Assembly: GCF_012910715.1 (NCBI RefSeq)
Contig: NZ_JABBHF010000001.1
Location: 7,170 to 71,169, forward strand
Length of the DNA stretch: 64,000 nucleotides
DNA from: Flavivirga algicola
GTDB lineage: Bacteria; Bacteroidota; Bacteroidia; Flavobacteriales; Flavobacteriaceae
Direction of reading: 5' to 3'
The translations under genes and the position numbers were made by a program. The notes under the pieces were generated by a model, which made no database searches, was not told the DNA's origin, and was given only the letters and a program-made list of their open reading frames with translations. Position 1 is the stretch's first letter. Every line of letters begins with the position of its first letter. This document shows positions 8,152 through 18,228 of the stretch, one piece after another.

Positions 8152-8946
8152 ATGGGTAAACTTAGATTTAATAATTTTTCTTTGGTGCTCGTTATTCCAT
8201 GCTATAACGAGTCTGACAGGTTACAACCTAAACTATTTTATTCTTTTCTACAAAAGCATAAAAATATTGCTATTTTATTTTCCAATGATGGCTCAAGCGA
8301 CAATACGCTTAATGTACTTCAGGAGATAAGAGGAAAAGCCCCTGATCGTGTTTTTATAGATAATATTGAAACTAATAAAGGAAAAGCTGCTGCAGTCCGT
8401 TCAGGATTTTTATATGCAGAAAAACATTTAAATTTTGATAAGATAGCCTATTTGGATGCCGATTTATCTACTTCTCTAGATGAGTGCCTAAAATTAAGCG
8501 AATTCATTGATTCAAAAATTTTCTTTGTATTTGGCTCCAGAATTTCTAAAATTGACAATATTATTAGTAGAAAGTTCTTTAGATTTTTTACTGGCCGATT
8601 TATTGCTACCTTTATTTCAAGACAATTAGGGCTTTCTGTTTATGATACGCAATGTGGTTGCAAAATCTTTAGAGCCGATTTGGCCAAACAATTGTTTAAA
8701 GAAGAATTTATTTCTAAATGGCTATTTGATGTTGAATTATTCCACCGTTTGATTCATCTTATAGGAAAAAGCAGTATTAAAAACACCGTAAGAGAAATTC
8801 CTTTGCAGTCTTGGATAGATGCTAGCAACTCTAAAGTTAAGACATCCTATTTCTTTACCTTATGGTACGACTTTATACTGATTTCAAGAAAATATAAAAA
8901 ACAAGCTATAAGTTCATGGAAAGTTATTCCTCAAAACAACTTTTAA
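8152..8946 (+). CDS. Family 2 glycosyltransferase, polyprenyl/dolichyl-phosphate sugar synthase type
   Basis: I prefer the ATG at 8152 (MGKLRFNNFSLVLVIPCYNE) to the in-frame GTG at 8137; the product is about 264 residues. GT-A motifs are complete: VLVIPCYNESDRL, FSNDGSSDNT, ETNKGKAAAVRSGF, the metal-binding YLDADLSTS, and a later YDTQCGCKIFRADLAKQ block typical of dolichyl-phosphate glucosyltransferase/GtrB/DPMS-like enzymes. It would transfer a sugar from a nucleotide donor to a lipid phosphate at the inner leaflet. The next gene encodes a membrane glycosyltransferase of the class that uses such lipid-linked sugars and overlaps it by 31 bp, so they are translationally coupled. The sugar cannot be read from the sequence. 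Confidence 0.85.
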   Translation: MGKLRFNNFSLVLVIPCYNESDRLQPKLFYSFLQKHKNIAILFSNDGSSDNTLNVLQEIRGKAPDRVFIDNIETNKGKAAAVRSGFLYAEKHLNFDKIAYLDADLSTSLDECLKLSEFIDSKIFFVFGSRISKIDNIISRKFFRFFTGRFIATFISRQLGLSVYDTQCGCKIFRADLAKQLFKEEFISKWLFDVELFHRLIHLIGKSSIKNTVREIPLQSWIDASNSKVKTSYFFTLWYDFILISRKYKKQAISSWKVIPQNNF

Positions 8947-10328
8947 AGAACCCTTTATTTTATACATTAAGTACTCTCTTCCTATTAATTATAAGGACTT
9001 TTATAAATGGGACGCTTCCACTAATGGATAAAACTGAAGCTCGATATGCCGAGATTGCCCGAATCATGTGTGAAACCAATAATTGGATAATACCACAAAT
9101 AGATTATAATCTTCCATTTTGGGCAAAACCACCTTTATCAATCTGGTTATCGGCTTTGAGTATGAATGCTTTTGGAGTTAACGAATTTGCCGCTAGGTTA
9201 CCTGCTTTGGTCTTATCTATTTTAATAATAGCCATGATAGGCAAGTATGCTAAAAGACAAGGATTACCTTTCTTTTTACCCGCTTTTATTTTATTATGTG
9301 TTCCTGAATTTTTACTACATGCGGGAGTTGTATCTACAGATATGACTCTTACATTTTGTGTAGTTCTTACGATGCTTTCGTTTTGGGAAAGTAGCAGAAT
9401 GCATCAAAGAAACGTTTGGAATTACCTTTTTTTTGTTGGAATTGGACTAGGGTTATTAGCAAAAGGTCCTATTATTCTAATTTTAACCATACCTCCATTA
9501 CTTCTTTGGTTGTTCTTTTTTAAAGAACAAATCCGAACAATTAAATCGATGCCCTGGTTAATTGGTATTCTTATTGTAGCTATGCTTAGTTTTCCATGGT
9601 ATTACCTTGCAGAAAAAGCGACTCCTGGTTTTTTAGACTATTTTATTGTAGGCGAACATTTTAAACGTTTTTTTGATTCTAGTTGGAATGGGGATAAATA
9701 TGGTTTCCCTAAGTCTCAACCTATAGGCATGGTATGGGTATTCCTTATTTTATTTACGCTTCCATGGATACTTTTGGTAATTAGAAAGATATGGAATGAG
9801 CGATTAAACTTAAAATCATACAAATGGTTGTTATTTTTGGTTGTGTGGTTATTGTGGACGCCTATTTTCTTTACGCCTTCAAAAAGCCTAATTCATCCTT
9901 ATATTATGCCAGTAATGGTGCCTTTAGCATTGTTAGTTGTTTATGGTTGGAAATCTATAAAATGGAAGCAAATTTATGTAACTGTTGGTATCATACTACC
10001 AATTGCTCTAACTATTATATTTTCTATTTCTCTTTTAAACAAAAGCATAACGTATTATAGTAAAACGGATAAATATTTATTGGAAAACGCTACAAATGAA
10101 AAGGTCCCTGTTTATCATTTATTTAAAGAAAGTTATTCTAGTAGATTCTATTCTAAAGGGAGTATTAAGCAGATTACCCTCAATCAATTAAGTAGTATCA
10201 CACAAAATAAGAATCCGTTTTTAGTCATTATTTCTCATCGTGACTCAATATCTTTAAAAGAAGTCCTCAGGAGTAAACTAAAAAAATTAGAAAGTAATAA
10301 ATATAAAAGCATTTATTCCAATAGATAG
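8916..10328 (+). CDS. ArnT/PMT-family membrane glycosyltransferase
   Basis: 470 residues with many hydrophobic helices. The N-terminal periplasmic loop carries the family signature: MDKTEARYAEIARIM (acidic catalytic site of the PMT/ArnT class), then LPFWAKPPLSIWLSALSM and FGVNEFAARLPA. The C-terminus (about 380-470) is soluble. GT39/GT83 enzymes take a sugar from a polyprenyl-phosphate donor on the outer face of the inner membrane and attach it to lipid A, another glycolipid or a protein. The overlapping upstream GT2 gene would make the donor. With the phased CTTAAG repeats and neighbouring two-component system this recalls PmrAB-controlled ArnT, but whether lipid A is the acceptor here is unknown. 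Confidence 0.85.
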   Translation: MESYSSKQLLKNPLFYTLSTLFLLIIRTFINGTLPLMDKTEARYAEIARIMCETNNWIIPQIDYNLPFWAKPPLSIWLSALSMNAFGVNEFAARLPALVLSILIIAMIGKYAKRQGLPFFLPAFILLCVPEFLLHAGVVSTDMTLTFCVVLTMLSFWESSRMHQRNVWNYLFFVGIGLGLLAKGPIILILTIPPLLLWLFFFKEQIRTIKSMPWLIGILIVAMLSFPWYYLAEKATPGFLDYFIVGEHFKRFFDSSWNGDKYGFPKSQPIGMVWVFLILFTLPWILLVIRKIWNERLNLKSYKWLLFLVVWLLWTPIFFTPSKSLIHPYIMPVMVPLALLVVYGWKSIKWKQIYVTVGIILPIALTIIFSISLLNKSITYYSKTDKYLLENATNEKVPVYHLFKESYSSRFYSKGSIKQITLNQLSSITQNKNPFLVIISHRDSISLKEVLRSKLKKLESNKYKSIYSNR

Positions 10329-10631
10329 GTTTTATTTTTTAAAATCGTTTTATTTCAGCCTAACATAAACCTCAATTTTCAACTTTTTGTTCATGCTATT
10401 TTTTAGCCTGTTTACTTGTCATATTTAATACTAAAAAGACGATATAATAACTGAACAAAAACTGAATTTTCAATTTACATCTCATTTTTCAACTTTAAAA
10501 ACAGTAAAGTTTTGTAATATTACAGTACCATTAATGTGCGATCAAGATGAAATAATTTAATATCTGTTTTGATTCATTGCGAATGTTATATTAAATGGAG
10601 TCAATATTCAGTTAAATAAATTAGTAATAAC
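10329..10631. other. Intergenic region, no gene seen
   Basis: About 300 AT-rich bases between the glycosyltransferase operon and the DUF1080 gene. I see no convincing terminator hairpin or small gene; it presumably carries the DUF1080 promoter. Confidence 0.4.
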
Positions 10632-11531
10632 ATGAGGTTAAAAAATATTCCCTTTTACTTTCTTTTTCTTGTAATTTCCTGTTCTCAGGTAAAAAACGAA
10701 AAACATTCAAATGAACATAAAAAACATCATTGGGATGAACTAATTGATGCTGATTTATCAAAATGGGATACTTATTTAAGCTACCAAATACAACCTGGAT
10801 ACGATGGAACACAACCAAAAAATGAACAAGGTGAACTAATTCCCCCAATAGGACTAAATAAAGCTGGATATAACGTTTTCACCACGAAGCAAGAAGGTGA
10901 TGACATCATTATTATAAATAGTGGTGAATACTATGGCTGCTTAATCACCAAAGATGTTTATGAAAATTATCATTTTCAATTGAAATATAAATGGGGAGAT
11001 AAAAAATGGGCTTATAGGAAAAATCTACTTAAAGATTCTGGTATTTTATATCATTCAATTGGCCCAATGGGAGCTGAATATTGGAGATCTTGGATGCTTT
11101 CTCAAGAATTTCAAATTATGGAAGGCCATACAGGTGACTTTTGGAGCCAGGCCAATTCTGCTATTGATATAAAAGCTTATAAGCCTGAGTCAAACTTAGA
11201 TCCTTTGGCTCATGAATCCCAAGATTATTTACCCATAACCATGCATGGCCCATATGGAAACTATTGTTTACGAAGCAGCAATTATGAAAAACCCCATGAT
11301 GAATGGAATACACTTGATCTGTTTTGTTTTGAAGGTAAAAGTTTGCATATGGTAAATGGCAAAGTGGTAATGATTTTAAAAAATTCAAGATATATAGACG
11401 AAAACGATAAAAGTATTCCATTAACAAAAGGAAAGATTCAATTACAAAGTGAAGCTGCTGAAATATTTTTTAAGGACATTAAAATAAGAAAAATAGATTC
11501 ACTAACTCAAAAGCAAAATGCTCTTTTCTAA
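10632..11531 (+). CDS. DUF1080 (3-keto-disaccharide hydrolase-like) lipoprotein
   Basis: 299 residues. The N-terminus MRLKNIPFYFLFLVISCSQ is a lipoprotein signal with lipidated C17. The body is a concanavalin-like beta-sandwich of the DUF1080 type: LSKWDTYLSY, NSGEYYGCLITKDVYENYHFQLKYKW, DSGILYHSIG, EFQIMEGHTGDFW, PHDEWNTLDLFC, and terminal GKIQLQSEAAEIFFKDIKIR. Members are called 3-keto-disaccharide hydrolases and are usually periplasmic or outer-membrane-bound carbohydrate-active proteins. It is not inside a SusC/SusD polysaccharide locus; both sides have several hundred bases without a gene, so it appears to be a single-gene unit. Confidence 0.82.
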   Translation: MRLKNIPFYFLFLVISCSQVKNEKHSNEHKKHHWDELIDADLSKWDTYLSYQIQPGYDGTQPKNEQGELIPPIGLNKAGYNVFTTKQEGDDIIIINSGEYYGCLITKDVYENYHFQLKYKWGDKKWAYRKNLLKDSGILYHSIGPMGAEYWRSWMLSQEFQIMEGHTGDFWSQANSAIDIKAYKPESNLDPLAHESQDYLPITMHGPYGNYCLRSSNYEKPHDEWNTLDLFCFEGKSLHMVNGKVVMILKNSRYIDENDKSIPLTKGKIQLQSEAAEIFFKDIKIRKIDSLTQKQNALF

Positions 11532-12250
11532 TTTTTGAAAAAATAACATATATATAAATAATTTTAAGGAATTCACTCGTTAAAAGTCCTTTTCAAGATC
11601 CTAATAATAATCAAACATAAGGATACCTTCCACAGAGAGAATCTTTAGTAAGAGTTGGAACTACAAGAACCAAACTATAACAGGAATATCTTTGAATAGA
11701 TTCCAGAGTTTAATCAAACTTCTACTCTTACAAAAATATTGGCAAATGCTTTAATTTTTCTAAAAATAACCAGAGATTTCAACACGATCATTTCAATAAT
11801 TTGCATTAAACTATTGCAAAAACTCTAATAGTGTTTTCTTTTGAATTAATACAAAGTGTCTAGTTAGATGTTCAACATTTATAGTTGTTAATAATAAACT
11901 CAACCACCTATTTCAGCATGAAAACATCGTTTTTTTAGTATTGTTACCCAATAATAGTCTAGTTTATATTTAATGATTGTCTAGTAAAATTTTATTTGTA
12001 TCATTATATTTATGTAATTTTGTGGAATCACATATATTAATAAATATTCAATTTTTCAACTAGGCTGATTTAATATATTAGCAAAGAATAAACCTATAAG
12101 TTTTTTATTCATTACTAGAAGTTAAAACTATTGCTACAGATTTTAATGAAAATTTCAATTTTAAAGCTTCGCGTTCAAATATTTTAGTAGTCTCTTATGA
12201 ATATCTTTCTTAAATTGAAATTTCGCTATGTCTTTTTTGATACACAAATA
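11532..12250 (+). promoter_or_regulatory. Long intergenic region with a -7 box and three phased GTCTAGT repeats
   Basis: About 720 bp with no gene. TAATTTTG at 12015-12022 fits TAnnTTTG exactly, and TTTG at 11995-11998 is a possible -33 element 16 bp upstream. GTCTAGT occurs at 11858, 11957 and 11979; the intervals are 99 and 22 bp, both multiples of 11, so the copies lie on one face of the helix. This may be an operator for the TPR-LuxR gene. A leader of more than 200 nt would precede the start codon. Confidence 0.4.
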
Positions 12251-13870
12251 ATGAAATATTATGGGTTTAAGCTGGTCATGATAGTTTCTAGCCTTAGTGG
12301 TTTTGCAAATACTACTATGCAAGATTCTATTCATAATAATTCTAATCAAGTTTTTCATGAGGCTAAAAAAATAAGGTATAAAAACCCAGATAGTGCCTTA
12401 GTTTTATTAAAACAAGCCTATAATAAGTCTATAATTTCAGGAAATACAACTCAAGCTGTAGAGTCTTTAATAGAAGCCGCAATTATTCATGCTAATCAAG
12501 CTCGTTATGCCAAAGCCTACGATGACTCCTGGAAGGCTCTTTTTTTAACTGAAGATATAAAAAATGACTCCCTAAAAGGGACTGTTTACAACAATTTAGG
12601 AAGACTCTATAGTTTTTACAAAAGAGAAGATCAAGCTCTCAAATATCTACAAGCTTCTTTAGAAATAGGTAAATCTTTAGTCGAAAAAAAGAAAAGAAAA
12701 CCTGCTTCTCTTGTTAATAACTATCATGCGTTTTGTTCAACATATAGGGAGTTTGATAATGTTGAAATGGCTGAAAAATATTTAGACAGTTGCTTTTTGT
12801 ATTATGATGAATCATTATTAGAGAAAAATAAAAAATACCTTCAATTTGAAAAAGCTTATGTGTTGGCACAAAAAAAGGATCAGCAGGAAGCTTTAAAGAT
12901 CATGCGCACTATTGAGCCTTGGTTTTTAAATAACCAACCGTCTTATCTGGTTCTAGTATATACATATTGGGGAGATATTCATCAAGCTCTAAATAATTAT
13001 AAACTTTGCGAGAAATTCTATAGCAAAGCCCTTGATTTTTCTAAAACCTATAATAGTCATATAGATTTCACACCACTCATTTATGGGAAGCTTTCAAACC
13101 TCTATTCTTCCAAGGGAGATATGGATAAAGCATTTAATTATTTTACCATAGCCAAATCTTTGGATGATCAGTTTTTTGATAGTAGAAGTGAAAATAATAG
13201 GCCATTATTAGAAATTAAAGGTGTGTATCTTTTAGAAAAAGAACGTCAGGAAAGGCTTATTCAAAAACAGCGATTAGAAAAGTTAGAGCAGGAAGATAAA
13301 ATATATTTCCTGCAACGCGTGATATTAATAGGCGCCATTGTATTTATAATTGTTGTTGGGCTTATATATTTAAAAAACTTAAGAGCAAAGCATCAAGTAG
13401 AAAAACAACTTATTAGAAAAAATAAAGAGCTAGAAGTGCGAAAAGCAAAAGAGCTCTTAGAACTTAAAAATAAAGAATTGGCAACTTCTGCATTGCAACT
13501 CATAGAGAAAGATGAGTTTTTAAGAGATTTAAAAAATAAATTAAAAAGTGAGGACGGATTAAATTCCTTTGAAATTAACAAAATTCTTAAATCCATATCT
13601 GTTAGCAATAATGTAAGTTGGGAAGAGTTTAGGTTAAGGTTTACTGCAATCAATGAAACGTTTTATAAAAAGATTACAGAAAAATATCCAAATTTAAGTC
13701 AAACCGATTTAAAAATTTGTGCATTGGTAAAATTAAATTTTTCAAGTAAGGATATGGCTAGACTATTAAGTATTTCAGTGGAATCTGTTCATACAACCCG
13801 ATACAGATTAAGAAAAAAAATGGGAATAGCCCGAGGTGAAAATTTAGAAAAATTTATTTCTTCACTTTGA
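12251..13870 (+). CDS. TPR sensor protein with membrane segment and C-terminal LuxR-type HTH
   Basis: I start at the ATG at 12251 (MKYYGFKLVMIVSSLSGFA, a signal-like N-terminus); an in-frame ATG exists at 12197. About 539 residues: a periplasmic array of TPR-like helices (for example GTVYNNLGRLYSFYKREDQALKYLQASLEIG and YGKLSNLYSSKGDMDKAFNYF), one membrane helix (VILIGAIVFIIVVGLIYL), a long charged cytoplasmic coiled coil, then a LuxR/GerE-type helix-turn-helix: LSQTDLKICALVKLNFSSKD, ARLLSISVESVHTTRYRLRKKMGI. This architecture is common in Bacteroidota as a one-protein membrane-bound regulator. No target gene is adjacent; it appears monocistronic with a long upstream control region. Confidence 0.82.
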   Translation: MKYYGFKLVMIVSSLSGFANTTMQDSIHNNSNQVFHEAKKIRYKNPDSALVLLKQAYNKSIISGNTTQAVESLIEAAIIHANQARYAKAYDDSWKALFLTEDIKNDSLKGTVYNNLGRLYSFYKREDQALKYLQASLEIGKSLVEKKKRKPASLVNNYHAFCSTYREFDNVEMAEKYLDSCFLYYDESLLEKNKKYLQFEKAYVLAQKKDQQEALKIMRTIEPWFLNNQPSYLVLVYTYWGDIHQALNNYKLCEKFYSKALDFSKTYNSHIDFTPLIYGKLSNLYSSKGDMDKAFNYFTIAKSLDDQFFDSRSENNRPLLEIKGVYLLEKERQERLIQKQRLEKLEQEDKIYFLQRVILIGAIVFIIVVGLIYLKNLRAKHQVEKQLIRKNKELEVRKAKELLELKNKELATSALQLIEKDEFLRDLKNKLKSEDGLNSFEINKILKSISVSNNVSWEEFRLRFTAINETFYKKITEKYPNLSQTDLKICALVKLNFSSKDMARLLSISVESVHTTRYRLRKKMGIARGENLEKFISSL

Positions 13871-14187
13871 CCCGCCCTGAGCAAGAGCTTCATAATTTAA
13901 TACAATTATATATAAAAGTAATATTTAAGCAAAATTTGACCACTTGATTTTAATTTCTAAATATAATTTTACTCTCGATACAATATTTCAATTCTTTATT
14001 AAAATTATATAAATCTATTTATACAACTAATTTTTCGGATACGATTCAAGCCCTTTAAATCTTTTCTTTTAAAAAATAGATTTGGTAAATTCTTATCAAT
14101 ATTTATTCACCTTTAACTAAAAATTAATATAATCGATAAGAATAATGTTCTTTAAAAGTGTTCCCATTAATTGTCAATATCATATAA
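13871..14187. other. Intergenic region between convergent genes, nothing recognised
   Basis: About 320 bp of AT-rich DNA between the convergent ends of the TPR-LuxR and ankyrin genes. No clear bidirectional terminator or gene was found. Confidence 0.35.
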
Positions 14188-15330
14188 TCATCTAGCTCCT
14201 TTACTAATTAAAAACTCAGAGACTTTGGATAAATCATTTTCTTTGGCCAACTGAAGTGGCGTTTCGTTATCATTATTCAGTTGATTAATTTGCAGTCCCT
14301 TACTAAGCAAATACCCCATAATATCTATAATAATTGTTTCATCAAGTGTCCATGATTGTGCGGCAATATGTAAAAGCGAAAAACCTTTTCTCTTACTTCT
14401 TTGATTAGGGTTAATATGTAAGTCTTCTACAATCTTTTTAATAACCAATTGATCACCAACACTAACTGCTTCTTGAAGTGTAAAAAGTTGATCTTCTTCT
14501 GACTCAAATTCACATAAATAAAAGGCGACTTGTGATGCATCATTTTCCCTAAGAGCGATCCGAGATAAGCTCAAACCATGTCGTTTTTGATGAATAGGAG
14601 CACCTTGTTCTTTTAGTTCTTTAATAGCATCAAGATCATCTCTCTTTGCAGCTAAATATAAACTATTAAGAATAATTCGTTCTGCTATCAGTTCCAGGTT
14701 TGGTTCCTTTGGCAAAAGAGAGTCAAACACAAAGGTATCAGCTGTGATTTTTAGTGTTTCAGTTTTCTTACTGTAATTACCTAACTCACAAAAATGCTCC
14801 TGTTGTGCATTATTAAAACGAATCCAAAATTCAAAATCTTTATTGAGACTCTTTAATTCAGACCAATCAGAAAACTGTTGTAGAAAAACAAAAAGGCGTT
14901 GAACCACTAGAGTCGCTTTCAGGTAATTACCAGATAAATACTTTACTCTGTCCATAGTGAAATTTTCATCACTTACAAACTGGTAGTATTTACTTTTGGA
15001 CTCACTATCATTGTCTTCGGAATAGATGTAACAATTGAACTTACTCTCATCAATAGAAACGATTACCTCCTCCTCTTCCTCTTTCACATCAAGGCCAAAA
15101 GCACGAACAACCATAGACTCTCCTGCTTCTATCCAAAAAAGAACCCCATCAGAGTCTTTCAGGTCGTTATACAATACAGGAAAGGCATCATCTGGGTTGA
15201 TAGGAACAATGGACTTTTTTACGAATTCAATAAAATTAGGGTCTTCCTTTTCTTGAAGATAATTCCAACACCTGGCAAATTCGCTATTTTCAAAATATTG
15301 ATAAAGTTGCTTTAGTTCTTCTTCTGTCAT
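14188..15330 (-). CDS. Ankyrin-repeat protein with uncharacterised N-terminal domain
   Basis: 380 residues, with no signal peptide or membrane segment, so cytoplasmic. The N-terminal ~220 residues are acidic (run EEEEE near 80) and unfamiliar. From about 225 onward the ankyrin pattern appears: YLAAKRDDLDAIKELKEQGAPIHQKRHGLSLSRIALRENDAS, and near the end GFSLLHIAAQSW, GYLLSKGLQINQLNNDNETPLQLAKEND, KVSEFLISKGAR. Ankyrin arrays mediate protein-protein contacts. The gene stands alone between two intergenic stretches of over 300 bp. Partner and role unknown. Confidence 0.75.
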   Translation of the reverse strand: MTEEELKQLYQYFENSEFARCWNYLQEKEDPNFIEFVKKSIVPINPDDAFPVLYNDLKDSDGVLFWIEAGESMVVRAFGLDVKEEEEEVIVSIDESKFNCYIYSEDNDSESKSKYYQFVSDENFTMDRVKYLSGNYLKATLVVQRLFVFLQQFSDWSELKSLNKDFEFWIRFNNAQQEHFCELGNYSKKTETLKITADTFVFDSLLPKEPNLELIAERIILNSLYLAAKRDDLDAIKELKEQGAPIHQKRHGLSLSRIALRENDASQVAFYLCEFESEEDQLFTLQEAVSVGDQLVIKKIVEDLHINPNQRSKRKGFSLLHIAAQSWTLDETIIIDIMGYLLSKGLQINQLNNDNETPLQLAKENDLSKVSEFLISKGAR

Positions 15331-15700
15331 GCGAGTGATTAATACTATTTTAAATGTATCAAATCTTTAAAACAAGAACAAATAATCTTGATAATTTCAC
15401 TACCTAAACGCACAAAATGATAAGGGATTTTCAATAACTTACCATTGTTTTGCAGAACTTATCCGTTTATAAACTTAAACTATTCGATTATAAATTTGCT
15501 AAAGTCCAACACTTAAAATTTAAAGATCATTGGTTTTAAACATATATGAATTATGAAAATTGGAGGTACAAAAAAATGTATCCCTATTAGTCTATTTAAT
15601 ACGCGTAAAAATTAATATTGGTCGTAAAAATGAGTTATTTTAGGTCTGGGCAAGATTAGATTAACTCTCATTGAATTTTATTGTATCTAATTAAAACAAG
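15331..15700. other. Intergenic region, nothing recognised
   Basis: About 370 AT-rich bases between the mnmE stop and the ankyrin gene start. No hairpin, RNA gene or coding frame is convincing. Confidence 0.35.
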
Positions 15701-17098
15701 CTATTTCCCGATACAGAAATTAGCAAAAATATTACCTAATAAATCATCATTGGTAACCTCCCCTGTAATCTGGCCAAAATGAAACAGTGCCTGACGTATA
15801 TCAATGGCTAGAAGGTCTCCTGATAAACCAGTTTCAAGACCATCTTTCACCTTTGAAACCTCTTCCAAAGCTTTTAGTAAAGAGTCGTAGTGCCTTGTAT
15901 TAGTAACTATGGTTTCATCATTACGCAAAGCGCCTGTATTTACAAAATTAGATAAAGTTATTTTTAAATCCTCAACCCCCTTCTTTGTTTTAGCAGAAAT
16001 CAATTTAATATCAGGAATGTTAGATATTAGCTCATTAAGCTCCTTTTCAGAAATGGTATCAATCTTATTAGCAATAACCACTAAAGGTTTTTGAGGGTAT
16101 TTATTCTTTATTTTTTCAATTTCAACAGCAATGGCTTCCACTGATGTCTTGTGCGAAAAAATAGATTCGGCATCAAATAAATAAACTACGACTTGAGCCT
16201 GGTCTATTTTTTCAAAGGTCTTTTTAATACCAATGCTCTCAACCACATCTTTGGTTTCACGTATACCAGCCGTATCAATAAACCGAAACCCTACGCCTCC
16301 TATTGAAATTTCATCTTCAATAGTATCTCTAGTAGTACCGGCAATATCGGAAACAATGGCTCTTTCTTCATTCAATAAGGCATTCAACAAGGTAGATTTC
16401 CCTACATTGGGTTCTCCCACTATAGCTACAGGAATACCATTTTTTATAACGTTACCAACCGCAAAGGAATCAATCAATCGTTTTAAAACCGTCATGATTC
16501 TTTCTATTAATTCTTTAAACTGTGTTCTATCCGCAAACTCTACATCTTCCTCAGCAAAATCAAGTTCTAATTCTATCAAAGAGGCAAAATTTAAAAGTTC
16601 CTCCCTTAATTTAGCTATTTCGGAAGAAAACCCACCACGCATTTGTTTCATTGCTATTTGGTGCGATGCTTCATTATCACTAGCTATTAAATCTGCTACA
16701 GCTTCCGCCTGACTTAAATCTAATTTACCATTCAAAAAAGCTCGTAATGTAAATTCACCTGCAGTTGCCATTCTACATCCTTGACGTAAAAACAACTGAA
16801 TAATTTCTTGCTGAATATAATTAGAACCATGACAAGAAATCTCAACAACATTTTCTCCTGTATAAGAATTAGGGTCTTTAAATATAGATACCAGTACTTC
16901 ATCCAAAGTTTTATCTCTATCAACTATATGTCCTAAATGAATAGTATGCGTAGATTGCTTAGAAAGTAACTTGCCAGAAACAGATTTAAATTGCTTCTCT
17001 GCTATTGATATGGCCTCTTTTCCAGACAATCTTATAACGGCAATAGCTCCTGCTCCAGATGGTGTTGCCAAAGCCACTATGGTATCTTGATTAATCAT
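15701..17098 (-). CDS. mnmE: tRNA modification GTPase MnmE (TrmE)
   Basis: 465 residues, the usual length. The N-terminal folate-binding domain contains TIVALATPSGAGAIAVIRLSG and GEFTLRAFLNGKLDLSQAEAV. The GTPase domain has P-loop GEPNVGKSTLLNALL (from about 229), switch region SDIAGTTRDTIED, G3 DTAGIRETKDVVE, G4 NKID and G5 SAKTKKG. The C-terminus ends CIGK, the conserved C-[IVL]-G-K cysteine. With MnmG it installs the 5-carboxymethylaminomethyl (or related) group on wobble uridine 34 of certain tRNAs. It stands alone here, as is common. The start at MINQDTIVALA matches the family. Confidence 0.98.
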   Translation of the reverse strand: MINQDTIVALATPSGAGAIAVIRLSGKEAISIAEKQFKSVSGKLLSKQSTHTIHLGHIVDRDKTLDEVLVSIFKDPNSYTGENVVEISCHGSNYIQQEIIQLFLRQGCRMATAGEFTLRAFLNGKLDLSQAEAVADLIASDNEASHQIAMKQMRGGFSSEIAKLREELLNFASLIELELDFAEEDVEFADRTQFKELIERIMTVLKRLIDSFAVGNVIKNGIPVAIVGEPNVGKSTLLNALLNEERAIVSDIAGTTRDTIEDEISIGGVGFRFIDTAGIRETKDVVESIGIKKTFEKIDQAQVVVYLFDAESIFSHKTSVEAIAVEIEKIKNKYPQKPLVVIANKIDTISEKELNELISNIPDIKLISAKTKKGVEDLKITLSNFVNTGALRNDETIVTNTRHYDSLLKALEEVSKVKDGLETGLSGDLLAIDIRQALFHFGQITGEVTNDDLLGNIFANFCIGK

Positions 17099-17383
17099 CT
17101 GGTAAAAATACTAAATTTGAAATGCTAATACCTACAAATTATGTCACAAAAGAACTGTATTAAAACATGAAATACGCTCCTTGGAAGCAGGTTTCATCAA
17201 AAATTAATATATAATCTATTTTTCGGCCATGAATATAAAATAACAAATTCGCAAAAATATTAACTATTTAATACTATTAAAGTGAAAATCCTGAAAGCCT
17301 CCTAAATTTCCTACTATTTTTTAAAATATTTGATAAAAATTTGATTTACAGGTATTTAACTTTATTATATTATGCATACATAG

Positions 17384-17391
17384 TATATTTG
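17384..17391 (+). promoter_or_regulatory. -7 box TATATTTG of the first 142-aa gene
   Basis: TATATTTG is an exact TAnnTTTG match, 93 bases before the start codon. A near-palindrome TATGCATACATA (17371-17382) ends one base before it. The second copy of the gene has the same box at the same distance (18127-18134). Confidence 0.55.
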
Positions 17392-17484
17392 CAAGCTGTT
17401 TTTTTAATTTGAAACCAAAAATAGAACGGTTATTATAACTTCTAACTGACTAAAATTTAAAGAGGTATATAATTTAGTATAAAT

Positions 17485-17913
17485 ATGAAAATAATTGAAT
17501 CTGATTTTTCAAGTCATATCCTAAAATCTGTAGAAAAAAAATTAGGAAACATATTTTTTTTTCACCACATAGCGGTTGTGGAATTTAACGAAGGTGTGCA
17601 TATAGATATTAATAATTCATCTGAAATCTTCGAAGAACTGAAATCTTATTTTGGAGAATCTAGACCATTTGGAGTCATTGCAAACCGAATTAACTCATAT
17701 TCTGTTAAACTTTTAGACGCAGACCTATTCAGACAACAGGTAAAAAATTTATGTGCTTATGCAGTGGTAGGACACAATCCTGCTAGCAAAATGAATGCTG
17801 AGATAGAAAATGGTTTTTGTATTTCTGAAAATATCAATTATGATACCATACATGAAGCTTTAAACAATGTCTATAGCAAAGTAAAAAGTGATATTTTATT
17901 TTCTTTAAATTAG
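17485..17913 (+). CDS. Unknown 142-aa protein, tandem copy 1
   Basis: 142 residues, soluble, no signal peptide. Pattern: MKIIESDFSSHILKSVEKKL, GNIFFFHHIAVVEFNEGVHI, DINNSSEIFEEL, then SRPFGVIANRINSYSVKLLD and a helical C-terminus with two conserved cysteines (VKNLCAYAVVGHN; NGFCIS). The beta-hairpin/helix order and the FGVIANR..SVK segment recall SpoIIAA/STAS-like small domains in Bacteroidota, but I cannot assign the family with confidence. The paralogue at 18229 is about 75% identical, and both have their own promoter, so the whole transcription unit was duplicated. Function unknown. Confidence 0.7.
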   Translation: MKIIESDFSSHILKSVEKKLGNIFFFHHIAVVEFNEGVHIDINNSSEIFEELKSYFGESRPFGVIANRINSYSVKLLDADLFRQQVKNLCAYAVVGHNPASKMNAEIENGFCISENINYDTIHEALNNVYSKVKSDILFSLN

Positions 17914-18126
17914 AATAGGCTTGCAGTCTTTGTTTTCTTAATTGCTATCTATCTGTATAGCTAACTACAAAACCTATTTAAAAACAACAAATACAAAAAT
18001 CATAAATATTTAATAACATTTAACAAAAAAGCTTAACAAAAAAACAAGATTCAATAAAAAATAAAGATTTTTTCATAATAATATGACTAAATATTATTTA
18101 CTCTTGAATATTTTATACACACATGT

Positions 18127-18134
18127 TATATTTG
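18127..18134 (+). promoter_or_regulatory. -7 box TATATTTG of the second 142-aa gene
   Basis: TATATTTG, 94 bases before the start codon, mirrors the box of the first copy. The leader sequences share AT-rich blocks such as TTATAACTTC and GTATATAAT, showing the duplicated unit included the promoter. Confidence 0.55.
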
Positions 18135-18228
18135 TAAATTGTTATTTATATGACCAGTCAATTATAAGTTGACAGAAATTATAACTTCCATTCTCTCATT
18201 TTTAATAAAAAGAAGTATATAATAGTAT

